64,000 nucleotides of DNA from Viola odorata. Lineage: Eukaryota > Streptophyta > Magnoliopsida > Malpighiales > Violaceae. Position 1 is the first letter of the stretch, and every line of letters begins with the position of its first letter. The stretch covers positions 33,244,719 through 33,308,718 of the forward strand of contig OY829541.1 of assembly GCA_963691705.1 (NCBI GenBank). The letters run 5' to 3'. The notes under the pieces were generated by a model, which worked only from the letters and a program-made list of their open reading frames with translations, did no database searches and had not been told where the DNA came from. Made by a program: the position numbers and the translations under genes. Shown here piece after piece: positions 54,576-64,000 of this stretch.

Positions 54576-56088
54576 CTACTCAAGGATTTAGATACACGGG
54601 CCATCATTCGGGCTCTTTAGTCAAGAATTTAGTTATAGAGCGCCATTCGAGTCTTATGGTCAAGGATTCCGTCACTAGCCTTATGGTTAAGGATTCAATT
54701 GCACCAATAATGTGCGATTTGAGTCCTTTAGTCAAGGGTTTGGACATAATAAGGGGCCGCTTGGGTAGAATAATTATGATGACACAAGGATACGTTTAGG
54801 GTTACCAATTGTGCCTTACGACTTAGGGTTAGACCCTTTGGAGCGTCTATGGATGGAATGACTGCCCCGTTTAGCCGAATGGATTAGACATGTGATTACG
54901 ATACGTAATAAAATGTAACTAATTGATTAACTTGGTTTTTTTTAATGAGCATGTTTATTAAATTTTATTTTTTGTAAAAAAAAAAAAAAAGGATGCCAAA
55001 CATAAGATTGGCCGGTACAAGGCAGATCAACCAGCGGCGCCACCTTTTGTTGAAGGAGGAGTGATTAGTGTTGCTCCTGTGTCTTTTCGCATGCTAGATC
55101 AGGATACGACTTTGAATGATGTAGTTTTCAAGAAATTTATATTCTTTCCTTTTTTTTTTTTTTTGTTTATGGATGAAAGTGTGTTGTTCTTGAGTGAATA
55201 TATTAGTATATCATAAATTAAAACTCCCTCTTCGCACTTTGTGCCTACACTCAAGTTACTGTTAGGCACTGTAGCGAAGTATAGAGGCAGAGACAATTCT
55301 GTTGTTGGGCACACTGTTTTCAAGCATTAGTGCAGGGAATTTACCAACTTGCCCTTTCAATTTGGTTCCATTTAACATTTTGAGGAGGCATAAGCTTTGT
55401 AATTATTGGAAAAAACCTACCCTTAAATCAAAGCAAATGAAAGCATTGCCTATGGTGAGCCTGTAATGCTTTCTAGAGTCACCCCTTTTCACTTTGTTGG
55501 TTGTCATATGGTCTTAAACAAGCATTCCCTCACCGTCTCCAAGTCGTCCGCTTTTTGTCCTTTGATAGTTTGCCTCCTTCCATAACTTCACCTTTCAATC
55601 ACCATGACTTTGCTCTCATTTGAGGTTCAATTTATTTGAAGAAAATGCAAAGCTTAGACCATCTCTCCTCACATTTGCTTCTTTTCTTTTTTCCTTTTAC
55701 ACTTTTAGTGAAAAATAAAATGAAAAAAACAGAAAGAAAGAGAAACTCGATGAGGGGAAAGAATTAAAAGGTCATCTCTACTCTTTCATTCTCTCTAAAT
55801 TGGACTATTAAATGATTAATTTTAAATTTTAAAAGTATTTTTTTACTCTAGAATAAATAATCCAACTCCGCTTATTCTACAAAATTTCTAAAATAATGAC
55901 TTTATAGCTTTTTCTCCATAACTTTTAAGAAAAAAACGTCTTCATTCTTTCAAATATATTGAAAGGAGCAATTTGTAATCAATTATTTTCTTAATAAACC
56001 TTTGGAAGTAATTTTTTAAGAAAATGAAGCGATTGTTCAAAAAAAATTGCTTCGTTTGAGTTTATAGAAATATAGACAAAGAAAAACG

Positions 56089-56120
<32 letters not shown>

Positions 56121-56460
56121 TTAAGAAAATGATAAAAAAAGTGATCTTATCAATCATATGATTTTGCGTTAATAAAACTTGGTAAAATATTAAAACTTAA
56201 TTTCTCATATTTTGTGAAATCTATTACGACCCTTAGTACATCAAATTAGTTTAGTATCCTTACATGCATATAGCAACGCGCGAGCAATTATAACTTGTGT
56301 TATGCTGAATTAGGTTTTTCCAAAAATAAAAAATAAATATATATATGAACACACGTGGCATTTGGACATGCATGCAAATGGCCATATAGTATTGCATCAA
56401 AAACTTGTATTTGATCATGTGTAATTCTTATTTTTACATTTTGATTAATTTTCTCCATAG
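54576..56460. other. AT-rich region without a supported gene
   Basis: Contains an A-run (about 54976-54990), a T-run (about 55150-55163) and a (TA)n microsatellite at about 56090-56117. A segment near 54992-55125 has an open frame (KIGRYKADQPAAPPFVEGG) that I cannot assign; it may be a gene relic. Confidence 0.45.
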
Positions 56461-56568
56461 AATTCTCGCAAGAGGAAAAAAGTGATGGCTTTGATGATTG
56501 CGAGAAACGACTTGTCATTTGAAATGATTCCCCAAGAGCTCGAGCAATTTATACCTTACATCGATGAG
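56461..56568 (+). other. Orphan exon-like segment, 36 codons
   Basis: A pyrimidine-rich acceptor TTTTCTCCATAG ends at 56460 and GAG/GTCAGT is a donor at 56568-56569. Between them is one open frame with RKRKK, ARNDLSFEMIPQELEQF and IPYIDE. The protein is not recognised. It may be a relic exon of a host gene or a transposon. Confidence 0.3.
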
Positions 56569-57198
56569 GTCAGTCGCTGCTTAATATTAATTAATTATTA
56601 AAACTCAATCCTACTTAAGTTTGCAGAATAATTAATTAAGCAATATTTTTATTTTATTGTAATTGATTTATCATATAAAAAATTGTATATATGAGTGTAG
56701 TTTTTGATCCGCCACATTGGAATTCAACTACAAGTCAGTTTTGCCGAGAGGAGATGCGGTTGGGACATTAGCGGTCAGATGGTAAATTCGATCCGATAAT
56801 TTTCTATCATTTTTTATTTAGTAATTACCCGTTAGTTTCCTTAAATACGAGATCACAAGTTTACATACTAATGGATCGACCCAGTATAAAACTACTCATA
56901 ACTGAACAGTGGACTATTTAAAAATATAAGTGATTAAGACCTAAAAAAAATTCTAATTAGTTCTTTGGGAAATTTCTTTATATGTAACTTTTTTTTTTAG
57001 AGGAAAATGATTATTATGTTACTAGGGATGGCAACGGGTATCCATACCCGGATACCCGCCCATACCCATGACTGTTTGACCGGGTAATATCCAAACCATA
57101 CCCGGTTTGACTGGGTATGGTTTGGGTATTACCCATACCCATTCGGGTATAATGGGTATGATACCCGTTCGGGTATTACCTATACCCGAACGGGTATA

Positions 57199-57300
57199 CG
57201 CCCTTTTTTTCCCAGTTTTTGCTTTCATTTCGCCTTCCACGCCTTCAACACTCAACAGAGCTCTACTCTCGTGCCCTTTTTTTCCCAGTTTTTGCTTTTT
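57199..57300. repeat. Short direct repeat in the hAT interior
   Basis: CCCAGTTTTTGCTTT with a preceding T-run occurs at about 57209 and again at about 57285. Confidence 0.7.
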
Positions 57301-57574
57301 TTTTAGACAATCACTCCTTCTCTCTGCTTCTCAGCTGATCCGTTCTTCTTCCGTGCTCTTTCTCTCTTAGGTACGATACTATCACTATTATTATCTATCA
57401 TTAAGCAGCAATTTGTTGTACAATTTGTACGGTGGGATTGATCCATTTTCCATTTTTAATTACTTCACGGTGGAATTTTGTTTCCCTCTCCTCGCCTCGC
57501 CTCTGTATGAGATTTTGGGTAAGGTTACTTATATGGGTGGAGCGGGATGTGGGCAAAGTTGTAAGATAGCAAAT

Positions 57575-57720
57575 CAGATTGTCCACTAACATGATGTTTA
57601 GGTTCATTAGAAAGCTTGATTTGAGTTTGAATGGGTTTGTTGCTGTGTATGTGTTGTTGATTGTCCACTAACATTATGTTTAGGTTCATTAGAAAGCTTG
57701 ATTTAAGTTTGCAAGCATAC
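57575..57720. repeat. Tandem duplication of about 75 bp in the hAT interior
   Basis: GATTGTCCACTAACATGATG with GTTTAGGTTCATTAGAAAGC at about 57578-57625 recurs with few changes at about 57659-57706. Confidence 0.85.
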
Positions 57721-58334
57721 AAGGTTGGTTGGTACAAATTGAGATTGGCTCTTATAAAACTCATGGATGGACATTAGATGATTTTGGTAACTTTATGGCT
57801 CATCATCCACGCAGATTCTAAGTATCTGGTCATTTTGGAGTTTCAATTCAACATAAGAGACAGAGAGATGGATTCTTAGTGTTTGCTTGGTGATTATTGG
57901 CTTTGCTTTGTATGCAGTGGAGTAGTGAGCCAATGCTGGTATTTGCAGTTTGGAAGATCAATTTGATTGATCACAAACCATTGAAATATTTAAAAAAGAC
58001 CATTAAAGTGGGCCTTTCAGCCTAAACATTTACCAAATCTATCAATAAAGGCCCTCAACCTTAATCTCAAATGCTGTAGAATAAAGGTCAAAATAGCCAA
58101 CTTTGTTGTCCTCCCTGTTTTGTTTCTTTCCTTCTCATCTAGTTTACTGGTTAGTTGAAAGCAATTCATATTTAGGAATGATGGCTGAAAATGGGTTTCT
58201 TTTGTGTTGTTCTTGTTTTCACCTTTTTCTTCTCTGAAATGGTTCTTTATTTGGTAAGAAAAATTGCAGAACGATGGTTGTTTTCCAATGCATTCAATTT
58301 CTGTAATTAAATATGCTCTTCTCTGATTAAACAG

Positions 58335-59774
58335 GAGTTGCATATTCCAAACATATGGTGCAGTTGTATACCTATTATGGCGGACCCGATGTTCGACATC
58401 ATATTGAGGTAAGTTTTGTTATTTGTCTGGTACATTATTGATCAATTACTAAAGAATTATCTTCTAATTTGTAGATTGATGCTCATATCGGAAGTGTAAA
58501 TGATCTAGCATTTTTCAACCCCACTAAACAGCTTTCTGTTATCACCTGTGGAGATGACAAGACCATAAAGGTAAACAGCAAGTCTTATTTGTTGCACCAT
58601 ACTAATTACTGACTTCTAAATTCTAATCCGTAGGTTTGGGATGCGGGTACTAGTACAAAATTGTATACATTTGAAGGTCATGAAACGCTAGTGTATTCTA
58701 TCTGTCCACATACGAGGGAACATGTTCATGTAAGAACTCTACTTAATCCTTATTCTTCGATTACACACATCATATGCTTCTTTTCCTCTGGTTGTTTCTT
58801 TCAATTACTAGTAGTTTCATTCCCTTTATATGCCTCAATTCGTCTTTTCAACATCTGTTGATGGAAAAATAAAGGCATGGTTGTATGATGTTACGGGATC
58901 TAGGGTTGGCTATGATGCTCTTGGCCGCTCATGCACCACAATGGCGTATAGTGCTGATGGGAAAAGGTAGTGTATTTGTCCTAAAGTAGTGTTCTTAATA
59001 TTGTATTTTAAGGACAAAATGATAGTTCATTCTCTATTCTAAATGCACTTCAGGCTATTTTCATGTGGAACTAGTCAAGATGGGACGTCGCATATGGTGG
59101 AATGGAATGAAAATGAAGGTAGTATAAAGAGAACTTACCAAGGGTTTCATGGACGCTCGTTGGGTATCATTCAATTCGATACTTCGAAGAACAGGTTCTT
59201 GGCTGTTGGTGACAACCACTCAATCAAATTTTGGGATATGGATAACCCCAATCTTTTGGTTACCACTGATGCTGAGGGAGGCTTACCGGTAAGTTACATT
59301 CTTTATTTTCATCCATTTTATGCAAAACAACAATTCATTGATTGTGTATTCGTTATTTTTTAAAATTTGCAGCCTAGTCCTCGTATCCGATTCAACAAGG
59401 GTGGCTCATTATTGGCTATTTCTGCTAGTGATAATAGAATCAAAATCTTAGCGACAGTTGATGGTCTATGTTTGATGCGCACTTGTGAAAGCCATTCTCT
59501 TGTTGCTTCATGAGTTGGAGTTGCATCCGAGTCACCAATGAAGGTGAGTAATTTTCAGTCAAACAATGGTCAACGTAAGATGGATGGAGAAACCTCATTA
59601 CTTATACTGAAACTGTTTGTGATTGCTAGAATGGTGACGTGATGAACTTGGATGATGTCAAACCAAGGTTCCACGGAGAACTAAGTCCAGCAAAGATATA
59701 TAAGCTAACTGAGATTAAGGATCCTTCTCAGCTTCGGTCTTTGAGGCTCTCAGCTCAAGTTAAAACAGATAAAG
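58335..59774 (+). pseudogene. TPL/TPR-like: Captured fragment of a TOPLESS/TPR co-repressor gene (WD40 region)
   Basis: Seven exon segments match the first WD40 blocks of TOPLESS-family proteins: 58335-58408 (KHMVQLYTYYGG), 58475-58570 (IDAHIGSVNDLAF, VITCGDDKTIK), 58634-58729 (VWDAGTSTKLYTFEGHE), 58839-58966 (FSTSVDGKIKAWLYD), 59054-59288 (LFSCGTSQDG, KRTYQGFHGRSLG, SIKFWDMDN), 59373-59543 (SPRIRFNKGGSLLAIS) and 59630-59774 (YKLTEIKDPSQLRSLRL). Most junctions keep GT-AG. The acceptor before 58839 reads CAA rather than CAG, and exon six has an in-frame TGA after LVAS. The N-terminal LisH/CTLH half and the last WD40 repeats are absent. TOPLESS proteins act as transcriptional co-repressors; this fragment lies wholly inside the hAT element and is not expected to encode a working one. 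Confidence 0.93.
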
Positions 59775-59854
59775 TATGATTCTTTTTCATTCTGTTCAAC
59801 GACGATAATATGAGGTTCCAAACTGAGATTAAGAATTTTGAAGTTGGAAAATTA

Positions 59855-60245
59855 TAAAGGGTAAAAAACGAGTTAAAACGAGTCAAAATGGTAAAAAAAA
59901 ACGAGCCAAAATGGTAAAAACCAAGCCAAAATGGTAAAAAATGAGTTAAAATGGTAAAAAACGAGCCAAAATGGTAAAAAAACGAGCCAAAACGGTAAAC
60001 CGAGCCAAAATGGTAAAAATCGAGCCAAAATGGTAAAAATCGAGCCAAACGGTAAAAAATGAGCTAAAACGGTAAAAAATGAGCTAAAACGGTAAAAACC
60101 GAGCCAAAATGGTAAAAACCGAGCCAAAACGGTAAAAAATGAGTCAAGATGGTAAAAAAACGAGTCAAATGGTAAAAATCGAGCCAAAATGGTAAAAACC
60201 GAGTCAAAACGGTAAAAAACGAACCAAAATAATAAAAAACGAGCA
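59855..60245. repeat. Minisatellite, about 20-bp unit, some 19 copies
   Basis: Units of CGAGCCAAAATGGTAAAAA with small variants (TGAGTTAAAA, AACGGTAAAA) run without a break. They produce long low-complexity minus-strand frames that are not genes. It is inside the hAT element, right after the last TOPLESS exon. Confidence 0.92.
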
Positions 60246-60478
60246 TAATTAATGAAAACGGATCTAAATAATAATTTTTTTATTAATTATAAAAAATAAA
60301 ATAATTTGGTGAATTGGATATCCATTATATACCCAATTGGGTATGGGGCATATTGGGTATGGGTAATAATGGATATTTAGTTTTGGGTATGAATTGGATA
60401 TTTACCCATACCCGCCCATACCCATTTTAACATGCCCATACCCGCCCATACCCGCCCAATTGCCATCCCTATATGTTA

Positions 60479-60738
60479 CTCCCTCCGGTCCGAAATGTAT
60501 GACGTTTTAGCATTTGCTTTTACTATTCCGGAATGTGTCTTAAGACGGCCAGAACAGTCACTATTTGAGACAATTTTGGCCCGAATTTTTTCTCGGAAGT
60601 ACGTTAAGGATTAATGTACGTTCGAAAAAAAGTACGGAATTTTTTGGGGTCAAATAGTGTCTCATCCGACCTCCTCGATATGCGTTCCCTACTGAATATT
60701 GGGATGCGAGGAAGTCATACATTTCGGACCAGAGGGAG
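60479..60738. mobile_element. Stowaway (Tc1/mariner) MITE, 260 bp
   Basis: Terminal inverted repeats CTCCCTCCGGTCC...CGAAATGTATGAC at the left and the complement GTCATACATTTCGGACC...GAGGGAG at the right. TA dinucleotides lie at 60477-60478 and 60739-60740. CTCCCTCC is the hallmark of Stowaway. No coding capacity. Confidence 0.9.
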
Positions 60739-60740
60739 TA

Positions 60741-61239
60741 TGTGTGTGCAGTATTATGACCATATGCCCACAAACCTCAAGATTTCAAGTAGAATTAAAA
60801 TGATTTAATAAAAAAATAAAAAATAAAACCGTAACAAAAAATGATAATTTTAATAAGGGTAAACTGCATAAAAAAATATGTAATTTACGAAATATTCCAC
60901 CTAACCTCTTATAGTTTTCTAAAAGTTGCAATTTTAACGTGAAAAAATTGAAAAAATAAATGAGATTTTTTTATAAAAATATTAGAAAAGGATTTTTTAA
61001 AAACTATGTTATTTGATTTTTTTTAAACTTATAAATGTTGAAATTGAATCTTTCTTAAAACTAAGGATTTTCTAAAAAGAAAAAATGAAAACATAATTCT
61101 TTTTTCATGAAAAATAAAAAGAAAAGAAAAAAGGGGAAAAATCCGCTGATTGGACGAAAATAAAAAATCTCCCGCGACCACAATCAGCACAAAGTACGTG
61201 TTCCTTGTTCCTCAAACGGAAAGCCGACCAGATAAGGCA
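60741..61239. other. AT-rich spacer upstream of the peptidase gene
   Basis: A- and T-rich runs with stops in all frames; no feature seen. Confidence 0.5.
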
Positions 61240-61488
61240 AAAGGCACTGTATAATAAATAACTTCAATTTCCCTCGTTTCTTTCTCCTTTGTTTTACCCA
61301 TCATCATGCAGTTCTGTTCCTAAATCCCTAAACCCCAGTCCAGGCCATCCACCGCCTCACCTCCGCCGCACCGGAACTTTAATAACTATAGTAATCTTTT
61401 ATTATTAGGCGAATATTACAATAATACATACTCCATCTTTGCCGTTTAATAAAACACAACTCAGGCGAAACAAAGTTCAGGATCAGTT
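61240..61488 (+). promoter_or_regulatory. Core promoter and 5' leader of the stromal processing peptidase gene
   Basis: TATAATAAATA at 61250-61260 is a good TATA box, about 240 bp before the ATG. A pyrimidine-rich leader (61265-61400) follows. The exact start of transcription cannot be read from sequence. Confidence 0.5.
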
Positions 61489-63701
61489 ATGGCTGCCAGG
61501 AGTTCAGCAACGAGCATAGCTCAAATCTGCTCATCTTTAACTCCCCGAGAGGATAATACCTTTTCAAGAAACCGAAACCGAAGCGGAAGCCGAAGCCAAA
61601 GCGTGAGCGGTAGCCGCCTTCATTCCACACAACGCCGGGCTTTGCCAAAGCTTTGGACTTCTGCCTTGCCTTCTCAATCCGTAATTCCTCCCAAAAGGTA
61701 TGATGTGTTCTGTTTGCTATTTGATTTAGGTTAATTCTTTGAAATAATACTTCGATTGCAATTGTTCAATTCATTTTGATGATCAGGGTTCTTGTTCTTC
61801 TTCTCTCTCTCTCTTTCTGAATTATCTTTGTAATCTGAACATTCTAAGATAGCTTTGGTTAGACAATTGCTAGTCCCTTAGATATAAATTGAAATGAGGT
61901 AGTTCTTTAGGCGACACTGGGACATAGGTTTCCGTGTTGTTTTACTCTGTGCATGCTTTGTTCTATATAGCATGTTGCTCTTGCTTCCTATTTGGCACTC
62001 ATGAAGTTGTAGTGTTTTCAATTCGTCTCATTTTTTTCTCTCATAATTTTGTTGCTTATTATTACAGGTGGTCGTATGAAATTGGTAACGGTGGAGGATC
62101 AAGCTTCCATAGGAAGAAGAATAGTAATGCTTCGAAACTGTGTGCTTCTTCCTTCCTCAGTCAGCGAGTTGGTGAGACATCACTCGCTGAGCAACATAAG
62201 TGCATTTCTTGCTTCATAAACCGCCGAAGCAGCAGAAGTCATTCTAGCATCAAAAGAAGTATCCCAGCAGCCTTTCATGACAAATCAGAGTTTCGCTTGT
62301 TTGGGCTTTCAGATAATACTTCTTTGGTAAGTAAAAAGTTCTTAGATGGCGATATCCTTCTTTGTTAGTCGATTCTCTGAGCAGTCACCTTGGGGTATAG
62401 TATGATTCCTGTTCAGTTATGGATGTCAATTCAGTTGTTTGATTGCATTATGATCACACATGCCGAATTTCTTAATATCTATCTACAGTCTAGCCAATCA
62501 GCCAACTAGAAGCATATTGATGTGACAAAAAAAGAAGATACATCATTGGAAATGGCTTGAAAACTTGGCCTATTCAAATTTCAAGTTGGTTTGTCCTGAG
62601 ATCAAGTGTAACCTTTATTGTTTAATGGACCAATCTTGAGTGTGTAATATGCATCATAAGCTTGAATCCATGACCTGAGTGTGGGGGTAGATTCTTTTGT
62701 TTTTGTGCCTGTGTGGAGTGGGTGTGCTATTGTGTAATGAAAGGATGATCTTTTTTTGGGTCAAAATTCGTCTTGGAACTTTTAGTTTAGAACTCTGGAA
62801 ATGCTTTCTCTGCCGTATATCTTCAGATGTTTGACATGACTTGTCTCGATCCATCATTGTTTACCTATATGGACATGCTTGCTTCCTTCACTCATATTTT
62901 CTTGGTGGGCTTGATTGTAATCTTCAGATAAAGCGTGCCCATCTTCCATGTGCATCCGTGGGTCCTAATGAGCCACATGCAGCAGGTAGCGCCTGCCCTG
63001 ATGGTGTTCTCGAGAGACATGATTTGGATATACTATATCCTGAATTGGGACAGACGAGCTTAGTTGACTTTTTAAGTTCTGAACTTCCACGCCACCCAAA
63101 GTTGTACAGAGGGCAATTGAAAAACGGGCTTCGTTATCTTATTTTACCAAATAAAGTTCCACCGAACAGGTATGGTTTGTGTGTTCTTGTTGGCTTTAAT
63201 TTTGAAGCATGATTGTTTTGGTAGATACAGTGGGATCTTACAAGAGATGGGACCAAACAGGTTCTTACAAGCCTTGATGATGTTAAAAGAAAATGCATAA
63301 TATTTATGGAGAAACAATTGAAGAATTTCCTAATTTTTAAAATTGACACATTTTTAGTTTACTTTCATCACAGAACAATGAAAGAATTTCCTAATTTGTT
63401 TGCTTTGAGTCCTGCAAATGTTTCACGCTTTATACCTTCTTATTGGACACACCATTAACACCATTGTTCTCCCTTAATGTTCAAAATATTTTTCTGTTTT
63501 AGGTTTGAAGCACATATGGAAGTTCATGCAGGATCAATAGATGAAGAAGATGATGAGCAAGGAATTGCACATATGATTGAACATGTTGCATTCCTTGGAA
63601 GCAAAAAACGTGAGAAACTTCTTGGAACAGGGGCGCGATCGAATGCTTACACGGATTTCCACCATACAGTATTCCATATCCATTCACCAACAAGTTCAAA
63701 G
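61489..63701 (+). CDS. SPP: Stromal processing peptidase, M16 zinc metalloprotease (first four exons; continues beyond the window)
   Basis: Exons are 61489-61697, 62068-62326, 62928-63169 and 63503-63701, all with GT-AG sites and consistent phase. Exon 1 (MAARSSATSIAQICSS, then Ser/Arg-rich) and exon 2 look like a chloroplast transit peptide with a poorly conserved N-terminal region. Exon 3 has GPNEPHAAG, LPRHPKLYRGQLKNG and LRYLILPNKVPPNR. Exon 4 has FEAHMEVHAGSIDEEDDEQG, the inverted zinc motif HxxEH (HMIEH) and SKKREKLLGTGARSNAYTDF, very close to the Arabidopsis protein as I remember it. The enzyme sits in the chloroplast stroma and removes transit peptides from imported proteins. The remaining exons, including the third zinc ligand, lie right of 64000. 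The frame is intact as far as seen. Confidence 0.95.
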
Positions 63702-64000
63702 GTTTGCCGTTTTTCTATTTTACTCCAAATATATTTGCTTACAAATAGTGATAAACTAAATCAATTGCAACCTTTTTGGTTGGTGTCCTAAATCTTGACT
63801 CTATGTCTAGTTGTATAGTAATTAGTTTAATTTATTTTGCTTTTTTATATGTGATCTGTGTTTGTTTTTCCTTTTCTGTTGTTATGTTTGTGTTACTGTC
63901 TTTGGCAACTTTAGATGGGCTTAGAAGATTCGGATAATTGAAATATCAACAATGATGACTTCTGTAGCATGCAAGACAAATCTAAGAAAATGATTTGTAT
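63702..64000 (+). other. Intron 4 of the peptidase gene (partial)
   Basis: It starts AAAG/GTTTGCC, is T-rich, and no convincing next exon is reached before the window ends. Confidence 0.7.

Larger units (their letters stand above)
57023..60471 (+). mobile_element. Non-autonomous hAT (Ac-like) element carrying TOPLESS gene exons (Pack-type)
   Basis: 12-bp terminal inverted repeats TAGGGATGGCAA (57023-57034) and its exact complement (60460-60471). 8-bp target duplication TATGTTAC at 57015-57022 and 60472-60479. Subterminal regions are rich in GGGTATGGG/CCCATACCC motifs on both sides. 3,449 bp with no transposase. The interior holds a segment of a TOPLESS-type gene with introns, two short direct duplications and a minisatellite. 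Confidence 0.93.

Noticed and set aside
59755..60246. Minus-strand ORFs with repeated FWLxFYHFGS-type peptides
   Set aside because: They are translations of the 20-bp minisatellite.
63915..63940. Possible start of peptidase exon 5
   Set aside because: GATTCGGATAATTGA has a near stop and no acceptor directly before it; the match to the expected residues is too short.

Overview
This is nuclear DNA of a flowering plant, probably a eudicot. The evidence is GT-AG introns, a chloroplast stromal processing peptidase gene, TOPLESS co-repressor exons, Stowaway and hAT DNA transposons, and three lineages of plant Ty3/gypsy retrotransposon (Tat, Athila-like, Ogre). About 46 kb of the 64 kb is one nest of retrotransposons. 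The only gene that looks functional lies at the right edge.

Positions 1 to about 46.9 kb: the host of the nest is a decayed Tat-lineage element on the minus strand. Its primer-binding site and 5' LTR are at 46.1 kb, gag is at 46.04-44.0 kb, pro-RT-RNase H-archaeal-type RNase H is at 22.36-20.0 kb and integrase at 20.0-18.6 kb. A tandem-repeat region follows at 18.46-17.96 kb, then a 3' zone at 7.1-0 kb that carries open frames on the opposite (+) strand. Two of these are diverged copies of an antisense gene with a plant-mobile 'Transposase_28'-like N-terminus, a small intron at the same place and a coiled-coil C-terminus. The 3' LTR lies outside the window to the left.

Two insertions split this element. 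A young Athila-like element (7097-17583; 1,692-bp LTRs with about six mismatches; gag and pol open except for one TAA between them) sits in the 3' zone. An older Athila-family solo LTR (22365-43977, flanked by ATAAA) sits at the gag/pro border. That solo LTR was split by a 20-kb Ogre-type element (22671-42648, flanked by CTTAT; LTRs about 3.1 kb), which has its gag, protease, a predicted 217-nt intron, RT-RNase H and a frameshifted integrase.

From 46.9 to 61 kb: AT-rich DNA with no convincing gene. It holds a solo Ogre-family LTR (51215-53921, flanked by TAATT), a 107-bp tandem array, and a hAT element (57023-60471, 8-bp target duplication) that has captured seven exons of a TOPLESS-type gene with their introns. 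The hAT element abuts a Stowaway MITE (60479-60738). From 61.49 kb to the right edge are the first four exons of the stromal processing peptidase gene, including the HxxEH zinc motif.

The most unusual observation is a family of 36-bp palindromes (two 18-bp arms around AGG/CCT) dispersed through the Athila-like element and its solo LTR. They occur in LTR, 3' non-coding and coding DNA alike. One LTR has an extra 38 bp exactly at the palindrome centre where the other has none. Other points of interest are a shared TCCTAAGAGGA stop context at the gag-pro border of the Tat and Ogre elements, and antisense genes with conserved introns.
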